This document shows positions 1-5,033 of a stretch of 8,627 nucleotides of DNA, one piece after another. Location: NCBI GenBank assembly GCA_934277865.1, contig CAKQVW010000116.1:1-8627 (forward strand). Reading direction: 5' to 3'. The stretch's first letter is position 1, and the number at the start of each line of letters is the position of its first letter. Source of the stretch: an uncultured Pseudobdellovibrionaceae bacterium (GTDB lineage Bacteria > Bdellovibrionota > Bdellovibrionia > Bdellovibrionales > JAMPXM01). The notes beneath the pieces were generated by a model that saw only the letters and a list, made by a program, of their open reading frames with translations, searched no databases and was not told the DNA's origin. The translations under genes were made by a program, and so were the position numbers.

Positions 1-1
1 C

Positions 2-523
2 GAAAAGACCTACACCTGGCACGAGCTTTTAGGGTCAGCCGCCAAACCCACGACTGGCCTTCAGCCCTCTCACGAAGCCGAGTTTTCGATTCTGGAAATT
101 CCCGGTCACACGGCTGGACAAATTGCGATTTGCCTCAAGCAAGCAAACGAGCGACACGTGTTTGTGGGCGACACGCTGTTTTCATTAGGGTGTGGACGCT
201 GCTTAGAGGGAACTCCCGAAGAACTTTTTCACAGCCTGCAAAAGATAAAAGCGCTGCCGCCCGAGTCCCGGCTGCACTTCGGTCACGAGTACACAAAACG
301 CAATCTCGAATTCTGGTATGAGATGCTGAAGCAGCACCCGTCGGATCTCAACGATCTCTTCGATGAGGCTTCGGTTGATGTCCTCAAACAAGAACTAGCA
401 TCCGAAGGTTTCACCTCTCGGAAGGCCCCGACAGTCTTGGAGGAACTCAGTAGCAATCCGTTCTTGAAAATAAAAAACGCCACCGAGTTTCGTCGGTGGC
501 GTCAGTATCGAAATCAGTTTTAA
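2..523 (+). CDS. gloB: Hydroxyacylglutathione hydrolase (glyoxalase II), 3' part
   Basis: Glyoxalase II is a cytoplasmic metallo-beta-lactamase-fold enzyme that hydrolyses S-lactoylglutathione to lactate and glutathione, the second step of methylglyoxal detoxification. The window opens inside the gene, so the N-terminal THxHxDH metal motif is missing. The 173 residues present hold the other family signatures: PGHT (fragment residues 34-37), VGDTLFSLGCGRCLEGT (55-71) with the bridging Asp at 57, and GHEYT (94-98) with a metal-binding His. The end, NPFLKIKNATEFRRWRQYRN, matches the usual glyoxalase II C-terminus, so the 3' end is intact. The gene converges on the DsbA-like gene; the two stop codons are 11 bp apart. 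The last codons also form a hairpin that looks like the terminator of that opposing gene. Identification is firm; the start lies outside the window. Confidence 0.95.
   Translation, partial: EKTYTWHELLGSAAKPTTGLQPSHEAEFSILEIPGHTAGQIAICLKQANERHVFVGDTLFSLGCGRCLEGTPEELFHSLQKIKALPPESRLHFGHEYTKRNLEFWYEMLKQHPSDLNDLFDEASVDVLKQELASEGFTSRKAPTVLEELSSNPFLKIKNATEFRRWRQYRNQF
466..501 (-). terminator. Intrinsic terminator of the DsbA-like gene, inside gloB
   Basis: Positions 478-486 (CGCCACCGA) and 493-501 (TCGGTGGCG) form a perfect 9-bp stem with a 6-nt loop. Read on the minus strand the hairpin is followed directly by six Ts, an A and four more Ts (477 down to 467), the layout of a Rho-independent terminator. 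On the plus strand no T-run follows, so it acts only on leftward transcripts. It lies about 34 nt beyond the stop of the DsbA-like gene and wholly within gloB codons. Confidence 0.88.
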
Positions 524-534
524 AAAACGACTTC

Positions 535-1242
535 TTACTTCTTTGCCGAAGCCAGCAAACCGTTAAGATCCTGAACAAAGCCAGGGATCACGGTGTTTGG
601 TCCCATGGCAAGCAGTGGGGTTCCGCTGAGTTTCATCTTTGTCGCCAAGTCACGAACGTGCTCGAGTTCGGATGTGACGGCGTCGCTTTCCATGTCCTTT
701 TCCCATTTGCCGAGATCAAGTTTAAGCTTCTTGGCAATTGCCTTCATCGAATCCGGAGTTTTCTCTCTGGTGCTGTAAATTTCTTTGTAGAAGTCTTTGT
801 ACTTACCTTGCTGATGAGCCGCCAAAGCTGCGCGCGCCGCCAATTCGCTTGTTGGGCTCAAGATTGGGAAGTTCTTGTAGACGATCGTCACTTCTGACGA
901 TTTCTCTTTCAAAACTTGTTCGATCACTTCGCTCTGTTTCACGCAGTAGCCGCAGTTGAAATCAAAGAAGTACGCGATCTTCACAGGCCCAGTGCCTGCA
1001 GTCGGGCTCGAAGAATGTTCGAAGAGTTCGCTCTTGTAGGTCGTCGCCATTTCTGGCTTTGGTTGGTTGTCTTCACGTTGTTTGCGTGTGAAAGCCTCAA
1101 CCGACTTCAGAATTGCTTCGGGGTTCTTTTCGACCCAGTCCGCGATCTGTTTGTCTGAAGGCGCACAGGCCGCCGTCGTCAAAGCCATCGCTGCCACTGC
1201 CACGGCTCGAGCAGCATTGAATTTCATGGATCGAATCATCAC
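535..1242 (-). CDS. DsbA/Com1-like thiol:disulfide oxidoreductase, secreted or lipoprotein
   Basis: This is a thioredoxin-fold protein of the DsbA/Com1 type, expected to form or reshuffle disulfide bonds outside the cytoplasm. From the GTG at 1242 it is 235 residues. Residues 1-26 form a signal sequence (Arg/Lys near the start, an Ala/Val-rich core, then LTTAAC). Cys26 could be lipidated, but Thr at -3 makes a weak lipobox, so cleavage by signal peptidase I is also possible. The catalytic CGYC is at 97-100, after a YFFDF strand. KNFPILSPTSELAARAAL (124-140) resembles the conserved KxFPIL...S..AA segment, and GTP at 207-209 is the cis-proline loop. An AGAGGGG Shine-Dalgarno (1249-1255) lies 6 nt before the GTG and 9 nt before the ATG at 1239; either could be the start. 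The substrate partner and any DsbB/DsbD-type recycling partner are not visible here. Confidence 0.9.
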   Translation of the reverse strand: MMIRSMKFNAARAVAVAAMALTTAACAPSDKQIADWVEKNPEAILKSVEAFTRKQREDNQPKPEMATTYKSELFEHSSSPTAGTGPVKIAYFFDFNCGYCVKQSEVIEQVLKEKSSEVTIVYKNFPILSPTSELAARAALAAHQQGKYKDFYKEIYSTREKTPDSMKAIAKKLKLDLGKWEKDMESDAVTSELEHVRDLATKMKLSGTPLLAMGPNTVIPGFVQDLNGLLASAKK

Positions 1243-1306
1243 TTAAGTCCCCTCTTTTACGTTGGATCGCGCTGGATCACGTTTGGTTTCGTCAATCGAC
1301 TCCATT

Positions 1307-1336
1307 ATTGTCGACACAGGTCTTACCGGTTGTCAC
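1307..1336 (-). promoter_or_regulatory. Possible sigma70-type promoter for the DsbA-like gene
   Basis: Read leftward, GTGACA (1336-1331, 5 of 6 to TTGACA) and GACAAT (1312-1307, 4 of 6 to TATAAT) are separated by 18 bp. They lie about 65 bp upstream of the DsbA-like start, in the 124-bp gap after the MazG-like gene. I see no terminator hairpin in that gap, so read-through from upstream is also possible. The match is moderate and made by eye. Confidence 0.35.
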
Positions 1337-1366
1337 GCCAGGCTTATCGCGAAAAGACATTATGTA

Positions 1367-1723
1367 TCACTTCTGAGGCGGGGGATACTTGATCGCATTT
1401 TTTTGAATTTTGCGGCGCAGAGCCTGGCCCAGATCGACGTCATAACGCTGCGCAATCCGAAGCAGGAAAAACAGCACGTCCGCCAGTTCGTCCTCGAGGT
1501 TCTCCCGCCCGCTGGCGGTCTTGGCATAGGCGTCGGACTCTTGGTCATTGAGAAACCGATACGGCTCGACAAGCTCGGCCGCCTCAGTCACCGCGCCGAT
1601 CGCCAAATTTTTGAGGGAGTGGTAGGAGTCCCAGTTGCGTGCTTCGCAGAATTCGCGCACGAGACCGATGAGTTCCGACAGCTTGGCAGTATTCGCATTT
1701 GTAGGGCTTGAACCTGAAGTCAT
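1367..1723 (-). CDS. MazG-like nucleotide pyrophosphohydrolase (dCTPase/RS21-C6 type)
   Basis: A 118-residue all-alpha NTP pyrophosphohydrolase of the MazG superfamily. Single-domain members cleave dNTPs, often dCTP or modified dCTP, to the monophosphate and pyrophosphate and so clean the nucleotide pool. The metal-binding pattern is visible: EAAE at 47-50 and ELAD at 79-82, the family's ExxE...ExxD. The N-terminal EFCEARNWDSYHSLKNLAI (24-42) closely resembles the FxxxRdWdqFHsPkNLA segment of the DCTPP1/RS21-C6 group, so dCTPase-like activity is the best guess; the substrate is inferred. The length is normal for a single-domain protein. The gene follows the lipoprotein stop by 22 nt and probably shares its transcript. 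No good Shine-Dalgarno precedes the ATG, which instead sits in the loop of a small hairpin, so translation may depend on coupling with the upstream gene. Confidence 0.88.
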   Translation of the reverse strand: MTSGSSPTNANTAKLSELIGLVREFCEARNWDSYHSLKNLAIGAVTEAAELVEPYRFLNDQESDAYAKTASGRENLEDELADVLFFLLRIAQRYDVDLGQALRRKIQKNAIKYPPPQK

Positions 1724-1731
1724 GCTTCAGG
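1713..1731 (-). promoter_or_regulatory. Hairpin enclosing the start codon of the MazG-like gene
   Basis: CCTGAAG (1713-1719) and CTTCAGG (1725-1731) are perfect inverted repeats around a 5-nt loop. In the minus-strand mRNA the loop is CAUGA and contains the start codon. The 5' arm fills the place where a Shine-Dalgarno would lie. The structure could limit independent initiation and be opened by ribosomes finishing the lipoprotein 15 nt upstream. The inverted repeat is seen directly; its function is inferred. Confidence 0.5.
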
Positions 1732-1745
1732 TATCTAGCCCGACT

Positions 1746-2546
1746 TCAATTGGTCATCAACCAGCGATCCAAATCCTGCAAATCCTCTGGGCGTTCGGCC
1801 GCCGTCAACAACAGTGCCAATCGGTCCAGTCGATTCAAAGCGTCCGCCGTCGAAAGGTTCGACGAACGCAACAGCGCGCGCCAAAGCAGGAACTCCATTT
1901 TCGACACCTTAGCTTCTTCGATTTCATTTTCGGGAATCGGATCAGTAACGGGATCAATCAAGCTCGACCGCATCAAGTCCGACCACGCCACTTTTATACC
2001 TGGGAGCACCGTTTGGTTGCGAAAAAACTCAAGCCAACCCAGAACCAAACGAACACGCTCTGTAACGACCGGTTCTTTGGCAAAAGCGGCAAGCGAGTCA
2101 GCATTGGACGCAGACGCTGGCGCCAAGGCCGGTGTTGTGGCCGGTGTTGTGGACGGCGCTGTGGACGGCGCTGTGGACGGCGCTGCGGGCACTTCCACGA
2201 TTGTCGAATCGAGAGACGCCTCACCCGGAATCGATGAGCCTCCCGAAAGGACCACAACAGCCGTTTCGTCAGGTGCATGCTCGCTTGGTTGCAACCGCGC
2301 ACCACGTGGGCCGCAAGCCGTCAAAAACAACACGGCCAGAAGGCTCAACATAGAGAGAGTCGAGAGCCAAAGGTCTCGACGGTTTTTCGCATTTTCTACT
2401 GCGCGAGTGCCGTTTCTCGGCGCTCCCGCGGCTTGATCAAAATACAGGGCTGAAGACTCGCCCGACAGTTTCTGCGACGTACTTTCCGCTACTTGCGCGA
2501 ACTCAAGATGAAAACTCTTTTTGAAGCTCAACATTTTTTCTACCAC
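1746..2546 (-). CDS. Putative lipoprotein with Pro/Thr/Ser/Ala linker, unknown function
   Basis: I do not recognise a family. The open frame gives 266 residues from a GTG at 2546; an ATG at 2534 (residue 5) is equally plausible. A signal-sequence-like stretch appears late: KNRRD (54-58), a hydrophobic run (59-75) and the lipobox LTAC with Cys78. After Cys78 comes a low-complexity linker (about 120-148), coded by a 12-bp tandem repeat, then a predicted mainly helical C-terminal part (about 150-266) with many Leu/Arg and no catalytic motif I can name. The puzzle is the start. An ATG at residue 66 would leave no basic n-region, and no ATG, GTG or TTG lies between residues 6 and 65 at a suitable place. 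The protein may therefore carry a long N-terminal extension, be a membrane-anchored protein, or start at an unusual codon. It is followed by the MazG-like gene after 22 nt. Confidence 0.65.
   Translation of the reverse strand: MVEKMLSFKKSFHLEFAQVAESTSQKLSGESSALYFDQAAGAPRNGTRAVENAKNRRDLWLSTLSMLSLLAVLFLTACGPRGARLQPSEHAPDETAVVVLSGGSSIPGEASLDSTIVEVPAAPSTAPSTAPSTTPATTPALAPASASNADSLAAFAKEPVVTERVRLVLGWLEFFRNQTVLPGIKVAWSDLMRSSLIDPVTDPIPENEIEEAKVSKMEFLLWRALLRSSNLSTADALNRLDRLALLLTAAERPEDLQDLDRWLMTN
2127..2186. repeat. 12-bp tandem repeat, five units, in the lipoprotein linker
   Basis: Five 12-bp units lie head to tail: two copies of GGCCGGTGTTGT, then two of GGACGGCGCTGT, then GGACGGCGCTGC. The unit length is a multiple of three, so copy number can change without breaking the frame. 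On the coding (minus) strand the units encode APST- and TPAT-type repeats in the linker after the lipobox. Confidence 0.9.
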
Positions 2547-2566
2547 CGAACAGCCCGACTCCCCAT
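2540..2566 (-). other. Possible 8-codon upstream ORF ahead of the lipoprotein gene
   Basis: Read leftward, an ATG at 2566 opens a frame for MGSRAVRW that ends with TAG at 2542-2540, five nt before the lipoprotein ATG at 2534. A GGAGG motif lies 12 nt before this ATG, a longer spacing than usual but a better Shine-Dalgarno than anything before the lipoprotein start itself. It could be a leader peptide feeding ribosomes into the lipoprotein gene. It could also be chance, and the short length leaves this weak. Confidence 0.2.
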
Positions 2567-2604
2567 GAGCCGCGGCTTCCTCCGATAGTCATAGCGACTT
2601 TCAC

Positions 2605-2627
2605 GCCAAGTACTTGGCTGAGTACTT
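2605..2627. promoter_or_regulatory. 14-bp perfect palindrome with a second AGTACTT copy; possible operator
   Basis: GCCAAGTACTTGGC at 2605-2618 is perfectly self-complementary. A further AGTACTT follows at 2621-2627, exactly 12 bp after the first copy (2609-2615). The same stretch can also be read as a 7-bp hairpin, AAGTACT (2608-2614) with AGTACTT (2621-2627). It lies between the stop of cysQ and the start of the lipoprotein gene, about 60-80 bp upstream of the latter. It could be a dimeric repressor site or an RNA hairpin; there is no T-run to support a terminator. Confidence 0.4.
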
Positions 2628-2665
2628 AGACGGGCGCTTCACCAGTCCGTTCAGAATACTTTGTA

Positions 2666-3619
2666 TCAACGGAGCTTCTGCACAAGCGTCGGAACCCATT
2701 TGGCCAAGAGGCTTTGCGAGCCCGCCGCCAGAAAACCCGGGTTGAGCCACGCCGGCTTCCCATACGGCATCGGCCGCACTGGCAGCGCGATCGGCACGAT
2801 CCCGCCACCCGAGACCTCCAGCAGCACCTGCCCGGCGGCCGTGTCCCATTCGGCCGTCGGGCCAAAACGAGGATAGACGTCAAACGAACCTTCGGCGATC
2901 AGGGCAAACTTCAACGCCGACCCCATACGCTCGACGGTCTCTGTGCCCCAAAACCGATAAAGCTCCTGCAGGCGATGAGACGGAATCGAACGACTCCCCA
3001 ACACCCGAAGCTCCCCGTCAGCCCGCCGGGGACGTGGATCACTCTCACGTGGCAACTTGGCCGGCTGGCCTCGAACCCACTTCTGCAAGTTTCCAAAACG
3101 AACCGCACCCCAAGTTCGCTCTCCGCTGGGGTCGTGAATCACACCGAGATAAGGATGTGCAAAACCACCGGCGGCCTCGCGCTCTTCCGGAAGCAGCTTT
3201 CGCATCAGCGCCAACGCCACGGCAAACGTCTTTTCACCCGCTAAAAAATCGCGTGTGCCATCCAGAGGATCGACGATCCAGAAAAAACCGTCGGCCTCGA
3301 TGTGCTCGAGAGCAAGTGGCCCATCCGGGTCTTCTTCCGAGACGATGGGAAATGCGGCAAGCTTCGCCAGATCGCGAGCAAGCGAATCATGCGCCAGGAG
3401 ATCGATCGCAGATACCGGACTACCATCGCCTTTTTCTTCGCGCGTGGTGAGAATGTCCTTCAGTCCTCTTGTTTGAACAGCTTGGCAAATTAATCGCCCC
3501 GCGTTCTCTGCAGCGAGCCGTGCTCCATGAAGGAGATCAGCTTCGTGAGAGCCGACCGACTGCAATCGGGTCTGCATAAGTGTCTGCAAGTGGGCTTGCG
3601 AACGTGCGGCGGGATCCAT
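2666..3619 (-). CDS. cysQ: 3'(2'),5'-bisphosphate nucleotidase, CysQ-type inositol monophosphatase family
   Basis: CysQ removes a phosphate from 3'-phosphoadenosine 5'-phosphate, the toxic by-product of sulfate assimilation and phosphopantetheinyl transfer. From the ATG at 3619 the protein is 317 residues. Metal-site motifs of the family appear in order: KGDGSPVSAID (63-73), EED (95-97), DPLDGTRDF (117-125) and WDTAAG (258-263). GSALKF (233-238) and YPRFGP (249-254) favour CysQ over general inositol monophosphatases. The frame stays open to 3787, but that would run over the start of the divergent lipoprotein gene. Typical CysQ proteins begin near residue 27 of this version, so neither the longer form nor an ATG at 3685 is needed. 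GGAGAG lies only 2 nt before the ATG at 3619, so the start is uncertain. The gene heads a leftward block whose next member is 120 bp away. Confidence 0.9.
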   Translation of the reverse strand: MDPAARSQAHLQTLMQTRLQSVGSHEADLLHGARLAAENAGRLICQAVQTRGLKDILTTREEKGDGSPVSAIDLLAHDSLARDLAKLAAFPIVSEEDPDGPLALEHIEADGFFWIVDPLDGTRDFLAGEKTFAVALALMRKLLPEEREAAGGFAHPYLGVIHDPSGERTWGAVRFGNLQKWVRGQPAKLPRESDPRPRRADGELRVLGSRSIPSHRLQELYRFWGTETVERMGSALKFALIAEGSFDVYPRFGPTAEWDTAAGQVLLEVSGGGIVPIALPVRPMPYGKPAWLNPGFLAAGSQSLLAKWVPTLVQKLR

Positions 3620-3775
3620 CTCTCCATTGCACCCGAATTTACGACGACCTGTCACCCGTGATCCGAATTTGGACCGGCATTTCATGCACCGAAGGCCTTC
3701 CAAATTGCATGACGAATACAAGACGAGCCAATCTCTGAAACGAACAAACGACGAACAAACAAGAAGGAGATTTGC
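3620..3775. promoter_or_regulatory. Divergent intergenic region between cysQ and the lipoprotein gene
   Basis: This 156-bp stretch must hold the start signals of both divergent genes. Visible elements are a 10-bp palindrome GAAGGCCTTC (3691-3700), a direct repeat ACGAACAAAC (3740-3749 and 3751-3760, 11-bp period) and the AAGGAG Shine-Dalgarno of the rightward gene (3764-3769, 6 nt before the ATG). I found no convincing -35/-10 pair on either strand. Confidence 0.5.
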
Positions 3776-4540
3776 ATGAAAGCCCATGATTCGGAATTTC
3801 CCATGTCACGCACATCGCTGACCACGGCCGCGACGGCGGCCCTCGTCGCGCTGGCTTTGGGCCTAAGCGCTTGCGCCTCTAGCCAAGGGTTTCACCGAGA
3901 GTCTTTGCGGGATCCGACACAAGGTCCACCCAATCAGCCAAGCATCGAAAACGAGGCGATTGCCAAAGCGCTGGCAAAACGCCCGCAGTTGCCAAAACCC
4001 TTTCGGGTCGCGGTGCATTTTAAGTCCACACCACGCCTCTCCGACTTGCGCTGGAAGGACTCCGATCGCGAGCTGTTTCGCCGCTTGGCCAACAACCTCG
4101 CTCCCTCTGACGAAATCTCCGCCATCTTCCCTCTAGCCAAAGCCCTGGTGCGAGGCGAGGAGCTGGAAGACCTACGCCTGGCGGCTGCGGACCAGGGGGC
4201 CGATGCCCTCTTGGTGGTATCCGCCAATGCCGAAGTCGAACGCGCCGCCAACGCACTCAGCTGGACGTATCTGGCTCTGGTCACCGCGCTGTTTGTTCCG
4301 GGGACGACGTCTGAAGCCCTCGTGCTTTCGCAAGCGAGCCTCTGGGACGTGCGAAACGGCTTTCTCTATATGTCGGCGGAGGCCGAACACTTGGAGGCCG
4401 AGACCGCGCCGCTAGCTCTGCTGGATGACAAAGAGCTTGTGGAAAAAACCAAGCGCCTCAGCTTGGAAAAGCTCTCGGCGGAGGTTGAAACCCAGATGCA
4501 GGGCCTTATCGGCCACCCAAAGACTACCAAATCTATGTGA
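3776..4540 (+). CDS. Putative lipoprotein, possibly of the rhombotarget-lipoprotein type
   Basis: A 254-residue exported protein with the lipobox LSAC (30-33) after a hydrophobic run (about 15-31). Cys33 is the expected lipidated residue. The start is well supported: AAGGAG lies 6 nt before the ATG at 3776; the second Met (residue 10) gives a more usual signal-peptide length but lacks its own Shine-Dalgarno. The middle part has GADALLVVSAN (141-151), then a hydrophobic stretch WTYLALVTALFVPG (163-176), then LVLSQASLWDVRNGFLY (182-198). This order resembles lipoproteins in which a 'gaDvLl' strand is followed by a W-Y-L-T-L-V...PG segment and a 'DvR.g.ly' strand, as I recall in rhombotarget lipoproteins; the resemblance is weak and from memory. 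The C-terminal 40 residues look helical and charged. Cysteine residues other than Cys33 are absent. Role unknown. Confidence 0.85.
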   Translation: MKAHDSEFPMSRTSLTTAATAALVALALGLSACASSQGFHRESLRDPTQGPPNQPSIENEAIAKALAKRPQLPKPFRVAVHFKSTPRLSDLRWKDSDRELFRRLANNLAPSDEISAIFPLAKALVRGEELEDLRLAAADQGADALLVVSANAEVERAANALSWTYLALVTALFVPGTTSEALVLSQASLWDVRNGFLYMSAEAEHLEAETAPLALLDDKELVEKTKRLSLEKLSAEVETQMQGLIGHPKTTKSM

Positions 4541-4684
4541 TTCCAAATATTTAGAAGACACTTGCCTGTGCAGCAGGCAGATCCGGAGATTTTGCAGCCA
4601 TGCCGCCTCGAATCACTTCCCATCGAGCGGCGAAATGTGGTAAGCATGCGAGTTCGTTTTTCATTTTCTGAGGAGTAAGGTCCG

Positions 4685-4864
4685 ATGGCAAAAAAGGGCA
4701 AAGTTCGAATCATCACGCTGGAATGCACAGAAGCCCGCAAAGAGGGTAAGTCGCCTTCGCGTTACACAACGAAGAAGAACACTCAGACTCACCCAGAGCG
4801 TCTGGAAAAAAAGAAGTACAACGCCGCTCTGAAGCGTCACACACTTCACCGCGAATTGAAGTAA
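4685..4864 (+). CDS. rpmG: 50S ribosomal protein L33, zinc-free (C-minus) form
   Basis: A 59-residue basic protein starting MAKKGKVRIITLECTEARKE and ending KRHTLHRELK, which matches L33, a small protein of the large ribosomal subunit near the exit site. In zinc-binding L33 two CxxC pairs hold the metal. Here only Cys14 remains: the first pair reads CTEA and the second pair region reads KYNAALKRH, so no zinc site is possible. The insert EGKSPSRY (20-27) before TTKKNTQTHPERLEKKKY is also typical of zinc-free forms. Purine-rich GAGGAG (4670-4675) and AAGG (4677-4680) precede the ATG. A hairpin follows about 60 nt after the stop. In genomes with two L33 genes the zinc-free copy is often Zur-controlled; I see no Zur-like site here, and this may simply be the only copy. 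Confidence 0.95.
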   Translation: MAKKGKVRIITLECTEARKEGKSPSRYTTKKNTQTHPERLEKKKYNAALKRHTLHRELK

Positions 4865-4923
4865 GACCGATTCGGTACTGATCAATTCAGTAACGAGCAT
4901 TTCGGTTTTGATCTGTGCGCGAT

Positions 4924-4956
4924 CGCCCGAGTCGAAAGATTCGGGCGCACGTGTTT
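4924..4956 (+). terminator. GAAA-tetraloop hairpin after rpmG, probable terminator
   Basis: CGCCCGAGTC (4924-4933) pairs with GATTCGGGCG (4938-4947) over 10 bp, with one G-U pair, closed by a GAAA tetraloop. CACG and then GTGTTTT-like sequence with four Ts (4953-4956) follow. The stem is strong but the T-run is short and 5 nt away. A second, weaker structure lies just before it: AAGACCGA (4863-4870) can pair with TCGGTTTT (4902-4909), enclosing the inverted repeat TACTGA/TCAGTA (4876-4892). Either could end rpmG transcripts before pilT. Confidence 0.55.
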
Positions 4957-5033
4957 TGGCGCACGCAAATATTTTGACCCTCAGCCAAAAGCTGGACTGC
5001 CAGACTCTCGGCGAGGGCGATAAGCTTCCGTTC

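Noticed and set aside
496..897. 133-residue open frame on the plus strand
   Set aside because: It is the shadow of the DsbA-like gene and overlaps its CGYC-coding frame; composition is not protein-like.
1262..1711. 149-residue open frame on the plus strand
   Set aside because: It lies antisense to the MazG-like gene, which has clear catalytic motifs; the plus-strand product has none and no Shine-Dalgarno.
1635..2436. Long plus-strand open frames rich in Arg, Gly and Ala
   Set aside because: They arise from the 12-bp repeat and the opposite strand of the lipoprotein gene; the repeats read as CGRRCGRR-type tracts with no domain.
535..3619. A single dedicated operon or defence system formed by cysQ, lipoprotein, MazG-like and DsbA-like genes
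   Set aside because: Gaps of 120 and 124 bp and a likely internal promoter argue against one unit, and the enzymes are ordinary house-cleaning types; no nuclease, toxin or mobile marker is present.
3620..3787. CysQ extended N-terminus starting at 3787 or 3685
   Set aside because: It overlaps the start and Shine-Dalgarno of the divergent lipoprotein gene, and CysQ proteins do not need these residues. The ATG at 3685 stays possible but is less likely.
4555..4630. Possible tRNA ahead of rpmG
   Set aside because: There are short stems such as TGCCTG/CAGGCA (4563-4579) and a CGAATC stretch, but no acceptor pairing, D-arm or anticodon arm can be built.
4908..5033. PilT N-terminal extension of 42 residues
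   Set aside because: It would translate through the rpmG terminator hairpin and adds nothing conserved; PilT normally begins near the ATG at 5034.
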